A stretch of DNA of 64,000 bases, taken from positions 62,001 through 126,000 of the forward strand of contig DAIQNR010000005.1 of NCBI GenBank assembly GCA_036788295.1, given 5' to 3'. This stretch comes from JAHQVK01 sp036788295 (lineage in GTDB: Bacteria > Myxococcota > Kuafuiibacteriia > Kuafuiibacteriales > Kuafuiibacteriaceae). Shown one piece after another: positions 1 to 8,814 of the stretch; position 1 is the stretch's first letter, and every line of letters starts with the position of its first letter. Both the position numbers and the translations under genes were made by a program. The notes beneath the pieces are model-generated. The model made no database searches. It had not been told where the DNA came from and saw only the letters and a list, made by a program, of their open reading frames with translations.

Positions 1-2
1 TG

Positions 3-1088
3 CGCGTTCTCAGCCCCCACGAGATCGAAGGGCCGAAGGCGGCGAGGAGCCTGCTGTCGCGGAGGGACCCGCTCGCCCCTGCGGCGGCGCAGCGCCGGCG
101 CCTGGGCGAGGTGCGGGTGCGGGGCGAGGTCCCGGACTTCGACGCCGCGCTCGACCGGGCCGGCGCAGCGCTCGCGCGGGGGTCGGTCGGGATCCTGCAG
201 CTCAACCTGGGCAAGCTCTGCAACATGACCTGCAGGCACTGCCACGTCGACGCCGGGCCGGACCGAACCGAGGAGAACATGGACCGGTCCACGGCGGAGG
301 CCTGCCTCGACCTGCTCGACCGAACCGGCGCCCACACCGTCGATCTGACCGGAGGGGCCCCCGAGCTGAACTCGAACTTTCGGTTCCTCGTCGAGGAGTC
401 CAGGGCGCGGGGCCGGCACGTCATCGACCGGTGCAATCTGACCATCCTGCTGACCAAGAAGATGGCCGACTTGCCCGCCTGGCTCGCCGAGCACCAGGTC
501 GAGATCGTCTGCTCCCTGCCCCACTACGCCGTGCGCAACACCGACGCCCAGCGGGGCGACGGCACGTTCGAAAAGTCCCTCGAGGCCCTCAGGCGGCTCA
601 ACGAGGTCGGCTACGGACGGGGAGATCCGGGGCGCCGGCTCACCCTGATGACGAACCCGGTCGGGGCCTTTCTCGCCCCGAACCAGGCCCTCGTCGAGGC
701 GGACTGGAGGCGGGCGCTCGAGACGAGGCACGGGGTGACCTTCGACCGGCTGTTCGCGCTCAACAACATGCCGATCAGCCGGTTTCTCGAGTGGCTGCTC
801 GAGCGGGGCCAGCTCGAGGCGTACCTCGAGCGGCTCACGAACGCGTTCAATCCGGGCACGGTGGCCGGGCTCATGTGCCGAGACACGCTCAGCGTCGGCT
901 GGGACGGCACCGTATACGACTGCGATTTCAACCAGATGCTCGACCTTCCCATCGAGGACCGGGGCCGGAGGCGGAACGTCCGCGACCTCGACCCCGACGC
1001 GATCGTCGGCGGCGCGGTGCGCACCGGCGTGCACTGCTTCGGGTGCACCGCCGGGGCGGGCAGCTCCTGCTCCGGCGCCACCACCTGA
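3..1088 (+). CDS. arsS: ArsS-like radical SAM protein (5' partial)
   Basis: The reading frame is open to the left edge with no stop, and the residues before the GTG at 111 look like normal protein, so the gene probably begins outside the window. A radical SAM Cx3Cx2C cluster (CNMTCRHC) is followed by HVDAGPDR. The C-terminus is Cys-rich (HCFGCTAGAGSSC). Both features are typical of ArsS, the radical SAM enzyme that acts after ArsM in arsenosugar biosynthesis. Several further Cys (LMCRDT, YDCDF) could hold an extra iron-sulfur cluster. No arsM or other arsenic gene is visible, so the pathway role rests on family resemblance only. Confidence 0.85.
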   Translation, partial: RVLSPHEIEGPKAARSLLSRRDPLAPAAAQRRRLGEVRVRGEVPDFDAALDRAGAALARGSVGILQLNLGKLCNMTCRHCHVDAGPDRTEENMDRSTAEACLDLLDRTGAHTVDLTGGAPELNSNFRFLVEESRARGRHVIDRCNLTILLTKKMADLPAWLAEHQVEIVCSLPHYAVRNTDAQRGDGTFEKSLEALRRLNEVGYGRGDPGRRLTLMTNPVGAFLAPNQALVEADWRRALETRHGVTFDRLFALNNMPISRFLEWLLERGQLEAYLERLTNAFNPGTVAGLMCRDTLSVGWDGTVYDCDFNQMLDLPIEDRGRRRNVRDLDPDAIVGGAVRTGVHCFGCTAGAGSSCSGATT

Positions 1089-1095
1089 CGTCCGG

Positions 1096-1125
1096 TTGCC
1101 GGCCGGACGGGGCGCTTGCTACACC
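1096..1125 (+). promoter_or_regulatory. Sigma-70-like promoter giving a leaderless mRNA
   Basis: TTGCCG (1096-1101), an 18-base spacer and TACACC (1120-1125) lie just before the GTG start at 1132. Only 6 bases separate the -10 box from the start codon, so transcription would begin at or beside the GTG. No Shine-Dalgarno sequence is seen, which agrees with a leaderless transcript. The call rests on motif and spacing alone. Confidence 0.4.
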
Positions 1126-1131
1126 TGAGCG

Positions 1132-2673
1132 GTGCGGGGCCTGCGGATGCTGCTTCGGCGGGGGGAAGAGCCGCTGCTCCACCTCTGGCTCGACCGCTCG
1201 GAGGTCGCGGTGGGCCGTGCCCCCACCAACGACGTGGTCGTGCCCGACGCCGAAGCGGAGGTGGTCGCGCGGTTCTCCGACCAGGGCAGCGGGCGGTACC
1301 GCGTGGTCCAGCTCGACGGGGGGCACCTGCTCGTGGACGGCCTGCCGGCCGCGGCCGGCGCCTATGTCGGGCCCGGAGACCGGCTCATGCTCGGCGGCTA
1401 CGTGCTCGAGGTCGGCGACGAGCCGCCGGAGCGGACCGGCCGGACCCGCGGGCACGAGCCTTCGGCGGAGGCGGACGGCCGGGGGGAGGCGTGGCTGTAC
1501 GCCGAGGAGGTCTCCCACCGGCTCGACCCGGGGGCGCGGTTCACCATCGGCTCGGACTCGGGCAACGACCTCGTCCTCGAGGACCCCTACGTCTCCGCCT
1601 ACCACTGCCAGCTCGACCGCATCGGCGGGGCGTGGCGGCTCACCGACCTCGGCTCCACGAACGGGACCACGGTCAACGACCTCCGGGTTCGGGAAGCGGA
1701 GTTGCCGGAGTCGGCGCGGATCGGGGTCGGGGGGTACAAGCTCCGGTTCTCGGTTGTGCAAGATCAGTTGTCGATGGTGGCCGCGTCGCCGGCGATGCGG
1801 GAGGTGTTTCGGTGGGTGGAGCGCTACGCCGAGGCGGACGAGCCGGTGCTCGTGATCGGCCCGTCCGGGTGCGGAAAGGAGGGGGTCTCTCGCGCGCTGC
1901 ACGAGCGTTCGCGGCGATCCCGAGGACCTTATGTCGCCCTCAACTGCGGGGCGCTCGCCGGTAGCCTCATCGAGTCGGAGCTGTTCGGACACGTCAAGGG
2001 CGCCTTCACCGGGGCGACGCACGACAAGAAGGGCGCGTTCGAGCTCGCCCACGGGGGCACGCTGTTCCTCGACGAGATCGGGGAGCTGCCGCTCGAACTG
2101 CAACCGAAGCTGCTTCGGGTGCTCGAGACGAAGACGGTGCGCCGGGTGGGCGGCGCCGAAGAGATCCGCGTGGCGCCGCGCATCGTCGCCGCGACCCACC
2201 GAGACCTCGCCGGCCTCGTCGCGGAGGGGCGGTTTCGAGAGGACCTCTTTCACCGGCTGTTCGTGCTCGGGATCGCGATCCCGCCCCTGGCCGACCGGCC
2301 GGAGGACGTGGTCGCGCTGACGGAGCACTTCTTGAGCACCATGTCGCCGCGGCCGCGGACCATCAGCGACGCGGGCATGGCGGCGCTGATGCACCACCCG
2401 TGGCCGGGAAACGTGCGGGAGCTGCGAAACCTGCTCATCAGGGCGGTGGTGAGCACCGACGCCGAGCGGCTCGAGCCGGAGCACCTCGACTTCTCGCAGG
2501 GCGCGTTTGCCCGGCGGGAGCGAGGGTCCGAAGAGGAGAAGCGGAGCTTGCTGGCCGCGCTCGAGCGGCACGGCGGAAACCGCGCCGCCGCCGCCCGAGC
2601 GCTCGGGATCTCGAAGAGCACGTTCTACGACCGGGTGCGCCGGCTCGGAGTGACGGTGCCCCGCCGAAGATGA
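1132..2673 (+). CDS. FHA-domain sigma-54-dependent transcriptional activator
   Basis: Cytoplasmic bacterial enhancer-binding protein of 513 aa. The N-terminus holds two FHA-type segments. The first (about 10-100) keeps GRAPTND but lacks the usual Ser/His phosphothreonine-binding residues. The second (about 130-205) is complete, with IGSDSGNDLVL, SAYHC and GSTNGT. An AAA+ domain follows, with Walker A (GPSGCGKE), the sigma-54 contact loop GAFTGA and Walker B (LFLDEIGE), and then a Fis-type helix-turn-helix (about 470-510). FHA input implies control by Ser/Thr phosphorylation, a common arrangement in myxobacteria. It ends 1 base from the convergent flagellin gene, so it is a candidate but unproven regulator of flagellin expression. 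The GTG start sits just downstream of a promoter-like sequence. Confidence 0.9.
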   Translation: MRGLRMLLRRGEEPLLHLWLDRSEVAVGRAPTNDVVVPDAEAEVVARFSDQGSGRYRVVQLDGGHLLVDGLPAAAGAYVGPGDRLMLGGYVLEVGDEPPERTGRTRGHEPSAEADGRGEAWLYAEEVSHRLDPGARFTIGSDSGNDLVLEDPYVSAYHCQLDRIGGAWRLTDLGSTNGTTVNDLRVREAELPESARIGVGGYKLRFSVVQDQLSMVAASPAMREVFRWVERYAEADEPVLVIGPSGCGKEGVSRALHERSRRSRGPYVALNCGALAGSLIESELFGHVKGAFTGATHDKKGAFELAHGGTLFLDEIGELPLELQPKLLRVLETKTVRRVGGAEEIRVAPRIVAATHRDLAGLVAEGRFREDLFHRLFVLGIAIPPLADRPEDVVALTEHFLSTMSPRPRTISDAGMAALMHHPWPGNVRELRNLLIRAVVSTDAERLEPEHLDFSQGAFARRERGSEEEKRSLLAALERHGGNRAAAARALGISKSTFYDRVRRLGVTVPRRR

Positions 2674-2674
2674 C

Positions 2675-4066
2675 TCAGCTGAGGAGCGACAACACGACCT
2701 GCGAGCTGACGTTGGCCTGAGCGAGCATCACCGCGGAGGCCTGCTGCAGGATTTGTTGCTTCGTGAACGCCGCCGTCTCGGCCGCGAAGTCGGTCTCGAC
2801 GATGCGAGCCCTCGCCGCAGCGACGTTCTCGGCCGCGGTGGAGAGGTTCGACACCGTGGAGTCCATCCGGTTGAGCAGCGCGCCCACCGAAGCCTGGCGG
2901 CTCGCGATCTGGTTGAGCGCGTCGTCGAGGACCTCGATGGCGGTGCTCGAGCCGGCCTGCGTCCCGAAGTTCAGGTTGCTCGCGTTGGTCGCGCGGTTGG
3001 TGCTGAAGACCGCAGCCGCGTCGATCGCGACCGTCACGACACCGGCGCCGCCGACGTAGAAGGCCTCGTCGGCCTGCAGGGTGAGGCTGCCCCGGCCCTC
3101 GGCCGCGATGTCCAAGGCGGCGCCCCCGCCCGTTACGGCGATGTTGCGCCCGTCCACCGCGGTGAGCGTGAGGACGCCGCCGCTGTTGGAAGCGGACACC
3201 CCCGTCTGGCTGGACACCGCGTTGATCGCCCCCACCAGGGCGCCGCTCGCGTCGTTTGCGTCGGTGGTGACCTCGCCGACGGTCACGCCGTTGATGGCGA
3301 AGCCGGCGGCGGTAGCGCCCGCGGCCACCGCAGCGCTGGCGACGAGCACGGTGGCGTTGGCCTTGGCGGTCACCCCGTGGGTCCCCGTGCCGTCGTTGAT
3401 GGCGGCGGCCTTGGCGATGGCGGAATACACGTTGCCGGCGGTGCTCACCGTGTCGTCGGCGGCGGTGGTGACGCGAACCGAGGTGCCGTTGATGGTGAGC
3501 GCGTCCGCGGCCCACGCGGCGTTGGTGACGGCCGACGAGGTGGTGTGCTGCACGACCTTGCCGAGGTCGCGGGAGGCGGCCCGGTTGAAGCTGAGCTCGA
3601 AGGTGTCGCCGGAGTTGGCGCCGATCTGGAGCTTCGCGGCGGAGAAGCTGCCGTCGAGCAGCTTCTTGCCGTTGTAGTTGGTGGTGGTCGCGATGCGGTC
3701 GATCTCGGCCACCAGCGCGCTGGCCTCGGTCTGGATCGCGGAGCGCACCGCCGAGTCAGCGGTGTCCGAGGAGGCCTGCACCGCCAGCTCCCGCAGGCGC
3801 TGGAGCATGGTCTGCTGCTCGGACAGGGCGGAGTCCGCGGTCTGCAGCATGGAGATGCCGTCGTTGGCGTTTCGGGAGGCCTGGGTCAGGCCGCGGAGCT
3901 GGGCGGAGAGGCGGTTCGAGATGGCGAGCCCGGCGGCGTCGTCCTTCGAAGAGTTGATGCGGAGCCCGGTCGAGAGGCGCTGGAAGCTCTGGGCGAGCGC
4001 CTTCTGGTTCTGGTTGAGGGTCCGGGAGGCGGCCATCGAGGCCGTGTTGGTGAGGATGTTCAGCAT
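2675..4066 (-). CDS. fliC: Flagellin (first paralogue)
   Basis: Structural subunit of the flagellar filament, 463 aa. The N-terminus (MLNILTNTASM, then QSFQRLSTGLRI and DDAAGLAISNR) and the C-terminus (KQQILQQASAVMLAQAN, ending VVLSLLS) are the conserved D0/D1 coiled-coil ends of flagellins. The middle (about 165-360) is variable and includes a Flagellin_IN-like INGVTVGEVTTDANDA segment. An in-frame extension upstream to 4399 exists but does not look coding. The ATG at 4066 is preceded by GAAGGAAACG, a suitable ribosome binding site. The second copy lies at 12211-13605, and glycosylation genes fill the space between them. The many Ser/Thr in the central region are plausible glycan sites (inference). 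Confidence 0.95.
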   Translation of the reverse strand: MLNILTNTASMAASRTLNQNQKALAQSFQRLSTGLRINSSKDDAAGLAISNRLSAQLRGLTQASRNANDGISMLQTADSALSEQQTMLQRLRELAVQASSDTADSAVRSAIQTEASALVAEIDRIATTTNYNGKKLLDGSFSAAKLQIGANSGDTFELSFNRAASRDLGKVVQHTTSSAVTNAAWAADALTINGTSVRVTTAADDTVSTAGNVYSAIAKAAAINDGTGTHGVTAKANATVLVASAAVAAGATAAGFAINGVTVGEVTTDANDASGALVGAINAVSSQTGVSASNSGGVLTLTAVDGRNIAVTGGGAALDIAAEGRGSLTLQADEAFYVGGAGVVTVAIDAAAVFSTNRATNASNLNFGTQAGSSTAIEVLDDALNQIASRQASVGALLNRMDSTVSNLSTAAENVAAARARIVETDFAAETAAFTKQQILQQASAVMLAQANVSSQVVLSLLS

Positions 4067-4081
4067 TTTCGTTTCCTTCGC

Positions 4082-4123
4082 GAAGGCCTGGGCCTTCCCG
4101 CCTGGCCACGTCGTGTCGCCAGG
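4082..4123 (-). promoter_or_regulatory. Two adjacent inverted repeats in the flagellin mRNA leader
   Basis: Positions 4082-4097 form a perfect 7-base inverted repeat (GAAGGCC, TG, GGCCTTC). Positions 4101-4123 form a second one (CCTGGC, 11 bases, GCCAGG). On the minus-strand transcript both would fold as hairpins roughly 15-55 bases before the flagellin start. The GAAGG of the first resembles the ribosome binding site next to it. They may control mRNA stability or translation, or may be an operator; nothing in the sequence decides. Confidence 0.4.
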
Positions 4124-4431
4124 GCGGGTGACTTTTCTCCGAGGCTCCGACCCTGGGGTCGCCTTGCCTCGTTGCTTCGATGAATCGGCGCCGCCGGGGG
4201 CCGATGCAGCGAGCGCGGGGATTTCGCGGGAAAGTCGGCTCCTCTTGCTACAGTCGAGGCCAGGCTCGGCCACTGGCCGAATGGGAGCGCTGTCTGGGCC
4301 GGTTCTTGGGGTCGGCTCGAAAATGCGCCGGCCATCGGCGCCAGGATCAGGCTTGCGCGAGCACCCAGGGCCGGCGAATGCCGGGGGCGGAGCGCCCAAG
4401 CTGGACCCGATTCGGCCGAAGCCTCCGAACC
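4124..4431. other. Divergent intergenic region, flagellin 1 / neuB
   Basis: About 310 bases between the divergent flagellin 1 leader and neuB. Frames are open through it in both directions but give Arg/Gly/Pro-rich, unconvincing proteins. On the plus strand TTGCTACAGT (4245-4254) resembles the extended -10 sequence seen before other genes here. If real it would give neuB a leader of about 170 bases. I looked for a sigma-54 (-24/-12) or sigma-28 promoter for the flagellin and found none that fits. Confidence 0.4.
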
Positions 4432-5487
4432 GTGGGCAACGGCGAAATCTCGGCCACGCATCGGTTTCTGCTCGGGTCGCACCCCGTGGGCGCGGATGCC
4501 CCCCCGCTGCTCATCGCCGAGGTGGGGCAGGCCCACGATGGGAGCCTCGGCGCCGCCCACGCCTACATCGACGCCATCGCCGACGCCGGGGCCCATGCGG
4601 TGAAGTTTCAAACCCACCTCGCCGCCGCGGAATCCACCCCAGCCGAGCCGTGGCGGGTGATGTTCAGCAGGCAGGACAGGACCCGCTACGACTATTGGCG
4701 GCGCATGGAGTTTTCCTCCGAAGCGTGGGGGGGCCTCAAGGATCACGCGGTGGAACGGGGCCTCGTCTTTCTGTCCTCGCCGTTCAGCGAGGCGGCGGTG
4801 GAGCTGCTCGAACGGCTCGACGTCCCTGCGTACAAGATTGGGTCCGGAGAGGTGACGAACGTCCCGCTGCTCGAGCGGGTGCGGGCCACCGGACGCCCGG
4901 TGCTCCTTTCGAGCGGGCTGTCCACCTGGGCGGAGCTCGACGCCGCGTTCGCTGTATTCCCCGGCCCAAAGGCGGTTCTTCAGTGCACGAGCCGCTACCC
5001 TTGCCCCCCCGAGGCGGTCGGCCTCGGCTCGTTGGCTGCGCTTCGTGACCGCTACCGGTGCCCGGTGGGGCTCTCGGATCACTCGGCCACGGTGCACGCC
5101 GGGGTCGCGGCGGTGGCGCTCGGCGCGGCGCTCGTGGAGGTCCACGTCGTGTTCGACCGGCGCTGCTTCGGTCCGGACACCGCCTCGTCGGTCACCGTGG
5201 ACGAGCTCGCCGAGCTCGGCCGAGGGATGCGTTTCGTGCACGCCGCGAGGGGAGCGCGCGACAAGGACGAGAGCGCCGCGTCGCTCGAGGACATGAAGCG
5301 GCGGTTCGAAAAGAGCGTCGTCCTCGAGCGGGACCGACCGGCCGGGCACCGGCTCGGACGGGAGGATCTCGGGTTCAAGAAGCCCGGCACCGGGATCCCA
5401 GCTCGCCGCTACCCGGAGCTCATCGGGCGGCGGCTCGCCCGGGCGGTGGGCGCCGACGTCCCGCTCACCGAGGAGGATCTCGCGTGA
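4432..5487 (+). CDS. neuB: N-acetylneuraminate synthase family protein NeuB
   Basis: Condenses phosphoenolpyruvate with an N-acetylmannosamine-type sugar to form a nine-carbon nonulosonic acid. The protein is 351 aa, the usual family length, if it starts at the GTG at 4432. The frame is open further upstream, but that stretch is Arg-rich and unlike the family. The TIM-barrel part has LLIAEVGQAHDGSLG, AVKFQTH, YKIGSGEVTN, LQCTSRYPCP and VGLSDHS. The last 60 residues form the SAF (antifreeze-like) domain, ending ELIGRRLARAV. It overlaps neuC by 4 bases. Its place between two flagellin genes and near maf suggests the product decorates flagellin. NeuB, LegI and PseI cannot be separated by eye. 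Confidence 0.92.
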   Translation: MGNGEISATHRFLLGSHPVGADAPPLLIAEVGQAHDGSLGAAHAYIDAIADAGAHAVKFQTHLAAAESTPAEPWRVMFSRQDRTRYDYWRRMEFSSEAWGGLKDHAVERGLVFLSSPFSEAAVELLERLDVPAYKIGSGEVTNVPLLERVRATGRPVLLSSGLSTWAELDAAFAVFPGPKAVLQCTSRYPCPPEAVGLGSLAALRDRYRCPVGLSDHSATVHAGVAAVALGAALVEVHVVFDRRCFGPDTASSVTVDELAELGRGMRFVHAARGARDKDESAASLEDMKRRFEKSVVLERDRPAGHRLGREDLGFKKPGTGIPARRYPELIGRRLARAVGADVPLTEEDLA

Positions 5488-6662
5488 GCGCCCGCAGGGT
5501 AGCCGTCGTCCTCGTGGACCGGGCCAATTACGGGCGGCTCGAGCCGGTGATGCGGGCGCTCGACGATCGGCCGGACATCGAACTGCTGACCGTGGTGGGC
5601 GGAACGATGGTGCTCGAGCGGTTCGGCCGGCCGCTCGAGGTGGTCCGGCAAGCTGGCTTTCGCATCGACGCGGAGGTCTTTCAGGAGCTCGAGGGCTCGA
5701 CCCCGGCGACGATGGCAAAGTCGGTGGGGATCGGGATCACCGAGTACGCCCACGTCTTTCACCGCCTCGAGCCCGACCTCGTGCTGATCATCGGCGACCG
5801 CTACGAAGCGTTCGCCGCTGCGGTGGCCGCGGCGTACATGAACCTGTGCATCGTCCACGTCCAGGGCGGGGAGGTCTCCGGATCGATCGACGAGAGCGCC
5901 CGGCACGCGATGACGAAGCTCGCCCACTACCATGTGCCCGCGACGGAGCGGGCGGCCGAATACTTGGTGCGGATGGGCGAGCATCCCGACACCATCCTCA
6001 CGGTGGGGTGCCCATCGTCGGACCTCGCCCGGACCCTCGACCGCCGGCTCGACCCCGGCGTCGTCAACGGCGCCGGCGCCGGGGCCACGATCGACGTGCA
6101 ACGCCCGTTTCTGCTCGCCGTCTTCCATCCCACGACCACCGAGTACGGCTTTCAGCGGGAGCAGGTGGCCGACTTTCTCGAGGCGCTCGCCGCCGTCCAC
6201 GAACCCACCGTCCTCTTGTGGCCGAACATCGACGCGGGAGCCGACCGGATTGGAAAGCAGATTCGCCTGTTTCGGTCCCGCTTCGCCGCGAAACCCTTCC
6301 TGCGGACGCTCACGAACCTCGATCCCTCGGACTACCTACGGGTGCTGGGAAAGGCCGCTTGCGCGGTGGGCAACTCGAGCAGCTTCGTGCGGGACGCCGG
6401 CTACTTCGGGACTCCGGTGGTGCTCGTCGGCCGGCGCCAAGGGGGTCGGGAGTTCGACCGCCATGTCCTCCCGGTGGACGGCGGCCGGGCCGAGATCGCC
6501 CAAGCGATCCGGGCCCAGCTCGGCTGCCGCTTCCCGCCGAGCCAGCTCTACGGGGACGGCCACGTCGCCCCCCGGGTCGCCGAGCGGGTGGCGGCGGTGC
6601 CCCTCTACGCCCAAAAACGCCTCGCGTACGTCGCCGAAGTCAGCCACCGGGCCGCCGGCTGA
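5484..6662 (+). CDS. neuC: UDP-N-acetylglucosamine 2-epimerase (hydrolysing), NeuC/LegG type
   Basis: Predicted to release ManNAc (or the 2,4-diacetamido equivalent) from its UDP-sugar as the substrate for NeuB. The 392 aa protein has the epimerase 2 fold (GT-B like). Supporting motifs are DLVLIIGDRYEAFAAAVAA, the substrate-binding stretch HVQGGEVSGSIDESARHAMTKL, FHPTTTEYG and the nucleotide-site GNSSSFVRDAGYFGTPVV. The GTG start overlaps the neuB stop by 4 bases, which indicates translational coupling. A GC-rich hairpin spans its stop codon. The sequence does not settle NeuC (sialic acid route) versus LegG (legionaminic acid route). No LegB/LegC-type dehydratase or aminotransferase lies nearby. 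Confidence 0.9.
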   Translation: MSARRVAVVLVDRANYGRLEPVMRALDDRPDIELLTVVGGTMVLERFGRPLEVVRQAGFRIDAEVFQELEGSTPATMAKSVGIGITEYAHVFHRLEPDLVLIIGDRYEAFAAAVAAAYMNLCIVHVQGGEVSGSIDESARHAMTKLAHYHVPATERAAEYLVRMGEHPDTILTVGCPSSDLARTLDRRLDPGVVNGAGAGATIDVQRPFLLAVFHPTTTEYGFQREQVADFLEALAAVHEPTVLLWPNIDAGADRIGKQIRLFRSRFAAKPFLRTLTNLDPSDYLRVLGKAACAVGNSSSFVRDAGYFGTPVVLVGRRQGGREFDRHVLPVDGGRAEIAQAIRAQLGCRFPPSQLYGDGHVAPRVAERVAAVPLYAQKRLAYVAEVSHRAAG

Positions 6663-6672
6663 GCCCGGCGGC
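6651..6672 (+). terminator. GC hairpin at the end of neuBC
   Basis: A perfect 8-bp stem (GCCGCCGG / CCGGCGGC) with a 6-base loop spans the neuC stop codon and is followed by TTC rather than a T-run. It lies between the convergent neuBC and maf transcripts, so it could end transcription or protect 3' ends in either direction. Confidence 0.4.
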
Positions 6673-6708
6673 TTCATCGAGGCCGTCCGGCGGCGACATC
6701 TCGGAGAA

Positions 6709-8619
6709 TCAGGTGCGGGCCCGGGCGGTGGCCTTTCTCTTCTTGGCCCGAAAACGGGGCCCGGAGCGGGGCTCGTCGAGGGCGAGGATCGCGTCCGCCC
6801 GGCTCGTGATCTCCTGCAGGAGGCTGAACCATTGGCCGGCCTGCTCCACCAGGAAGCGGCCCAGCTCGGCCGGGGTCTCGGCCGCCGCCTCGGCCCCGAA
6901 GCGCTCCATCTCCATGGTCACGAACAAGGATTGAAAGATCGGGAGGAGAAAGCACCGAAAGGCTACGGGGTCCCGGTTGAGCAGCGTCTCCTTCAGCCCG
7001 GCGAGCGTCTTGTAGGGATCTTCGGCGGCGAGCTTGCCCAGGTCGATGTCGGTCGCGACCGGGGGGCGAAAACGTTCGGCGGCCTGGGTGATGTAGCGGA
7101 CGCCGAGCTCGGTGACCTCGGCGATGGCCCGCACCCCCCGGCGGGTGTTCACCACCCGCCGATGGAGCCGCGCCGCCCTGGCTTCGGGCCCTGGGGGTGG
7201 CACGAAGAGACCGAGGATCTCGGCCCTCGGGTCCGCTCCTCGGGGGAGCTCGGCGAGCGCCGCCTCGAGGTCTACCACCCTCGTTCCTCGGATGTGCGCC
7301 CCCCGGGCGGTCGCGTTCCACACGCGGTTCGGGAGCGCGGCCACGTCGAGCTCGAAGTAGCGGAGGAACTTCTCCCAGACCGGGGAGCTCTCGACCTGGC
7401 CGCCGCGGGAACCGGGCAGGTGGATGCGCTCGAGGTCATGGTAGAATTGCTGGGCCGAGCCGTTCAGGGAGCCGGGGGCGTGGGTTTGGCCCCCTTCGGC
7501 GAAGCACAGGTCCTGCCCGACGAGCACGATCGGGTCGCAGCCGAGCAGCGCCGCTACCCGGTAGGCGAGGTTTCCGGCCGAACCGTTGAAGTCGAACGGC
7601 GGACCATCGATGCCGAGCCACTCGTGCCAATCGCCGGGCCGGTACAAGAGCGCGGTCGGGCCCCGATGGACCTCGAACACCGCCGGCGGCAGCACCGGGA
7701 AGCCCACCAGGGCGAAGGCGTCGGCGTCGCCGGACAAGACCGGGGGGAGGGATTCGAAATGCCTCGTCGTGCCGACGACCCGCTCCCGGGAGGTGGCGAC
7801 GTGGGGCCGGATCCCCGCCTCCCGGAGGATCCGGATCGATGTGTCGGGGCAGAAGATCGGAAACTCGTCCTGCACTTTGGCGAGCAGCGGCAAGTGGGCG
7901 GCGAGGCTCGGTCCGGCCGAGGCCACGATCGCCGGACGGCCAGCGAGGCGACCGGCGGCGTCGGCGGCGTTCGGAGCCCGGGCGATGACGCCGAGGTTCC
8001 TGACGATGTTCTCGACCCCCATCAGCGCGTCGTTCGCGCAGTTTCCGTACATGCCGAGCGCGGCCACGAGCATCTCGCGGACCCGGCGGACCGCGCCGAG
8101 CACGTAGCCTGCGTCTTGGGCGAGCGCCCCGGCGCTCACCACGAAATGCGCGCTCTTCGCGAAGGAGAGGTAGCGCTGGTGAAGAAACCGGGCGTGGAGG
8201 GTCCCTCCGAGCTGCTCGACGCTCTGTCCGACCACCAGGTCCACGGTCTCGTCGGACAGCGCCGCCGACAGGTCGCACGCCCGGACCGCCCACCGCAGCA
8301 CCTCCGGGTCCTGCTCGATCACCATCATCTGGCCCTGGCGCCGGCGTCCGTGGACGAACAGGAGCTCGTGGCCGAGCCCGAGCCCGAACTGCAGCAGCAA
8401 GCGGCGGCGAGAGACGGCGGGGACATCGAGCGGCGCGAGCGCGGACTCGACGTCGGGCGCGTACCAGGGCTCGGAGCCGCCCCGCGCCCTCAGGTTCGGG
8501 CGCGCAGCCCCGTCCTCGAACAGCTCGAAGCGCTCCGACGGCGGCGCTTCGGCGAGCGCGGCCAGCTCGGGCCAGCGGGCGGCGAGCGCAGCCAGGTTCT
8601 TCTCGAGGTGGGATCCCAT
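6709..8619 (-). CDS. maf: Motility accessory factor (Maf), DUF115 flagellin glycosyltransferase
   Basis: Maf proteins transfer CMP-activated nonulosonic acids onto Ser/Thr of flagellin in the cytoplasm before export. The 636 aa protein has the conserved core, including NCANDALMGVENIVRN, PAIVASAGPSL, CPDTSIRIL, and GSAGNLAYRVAALLGCDPIVLVGQDLCF with a downstream TH. These are hallmarks of the MptE-like DUF115 domain. The frame runs on upstream to 9489, but that part is a shadow of the methyltransferase, so the ATG at 8619 (MGSHLEKN) is chosen. It is convergent with neuC and divergent from the methyltransferase. With NeuB, NeuC and NeuA next to it and flagellins on both sides, its role is well supported by context. 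Confidence 0.9.
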   Translation of the reverse strand: MGSHLEKNLAALAARWPELAALAEAPPSERFELFEDGAARPNLRARGGSEPWYAPDVESALAPLDVPAVSRRRLLLQFGLGLGHELLFVHGRRRQGQMMVIEQDPEVLRWAVRACDLSAALSDETVDLVVGQSVEQLGGTLHARFLHQRYLSFAKSAHFVVSAGALAQDAGYVLGAVRRVREMLVAALGMYGNCANDALMGVENIVRNLGVIARAPNAADAAGRLAGRPAIVASAGPSLAAHLPLLAKVQDEFPIFCPDTSIRILREAGIRPHVATSRERVVGTTRHFESLPPVLSGDADAFALVGFPVLPPAVFEVHRGPTALLYRPGDWHEWLGIDGPPFDFNGSAGNLAYRVAALLGCDPIVLVGQDLCFAEGGQTHAPGSLNGSAQQFYHDLERIHLPGSRGGQVESSPVWEKFLRYFELDVAALPNRVWNATARGAHIRGTRVVDLEAALAELPRGADPRAEILGLFVPPPGPEARAARLHRRVVNTRRGVRAIAEVTELGVRYITQAAERFRPPVATDIDLGKLAAEDPYKTLAGLKETLLNRDPVAFRCFLLPIFQSLFVTMEMERFGAEAAAETPAELGRFLVEQAGQWFSLLQEITSRADAILALDEPRSGPRFRAKKRKATARART

Positions 8620-8814
8620 GGTGGGGGATTCGGGCGCCCCGGCCGGCGGCGAAGAGGACCGGCCGACAACGGGCGGCCCCGAGGCGAGGGCCGCACACTT
8701 CGCCGCGAGCTCGGAGGGGGGCCGCAGCGCCTTCGCCATCCCCAACCGTTGGCGCCCGGCCCGCCGGCCGACATGGAGGGCGGGCTCGATCGTCCGATGC
8801 GCTTGGGGAGCACC

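Noticed and set aside
4231..4250. Possible sigma-54 promoter TCGGCTCCTCTTGCTA before neuB
   Set aside because: The GG to GC spacing is 8 instead of 10 bases and the -24 half is weak.
5932..8814. Long plus-strand frame running through neuC and maf into the methyltransferase
   Set aside because: The part before 8815 is the complementary or shifted reading of neuC and maf and has no family likeness. Only the methyltransferase portion is real.
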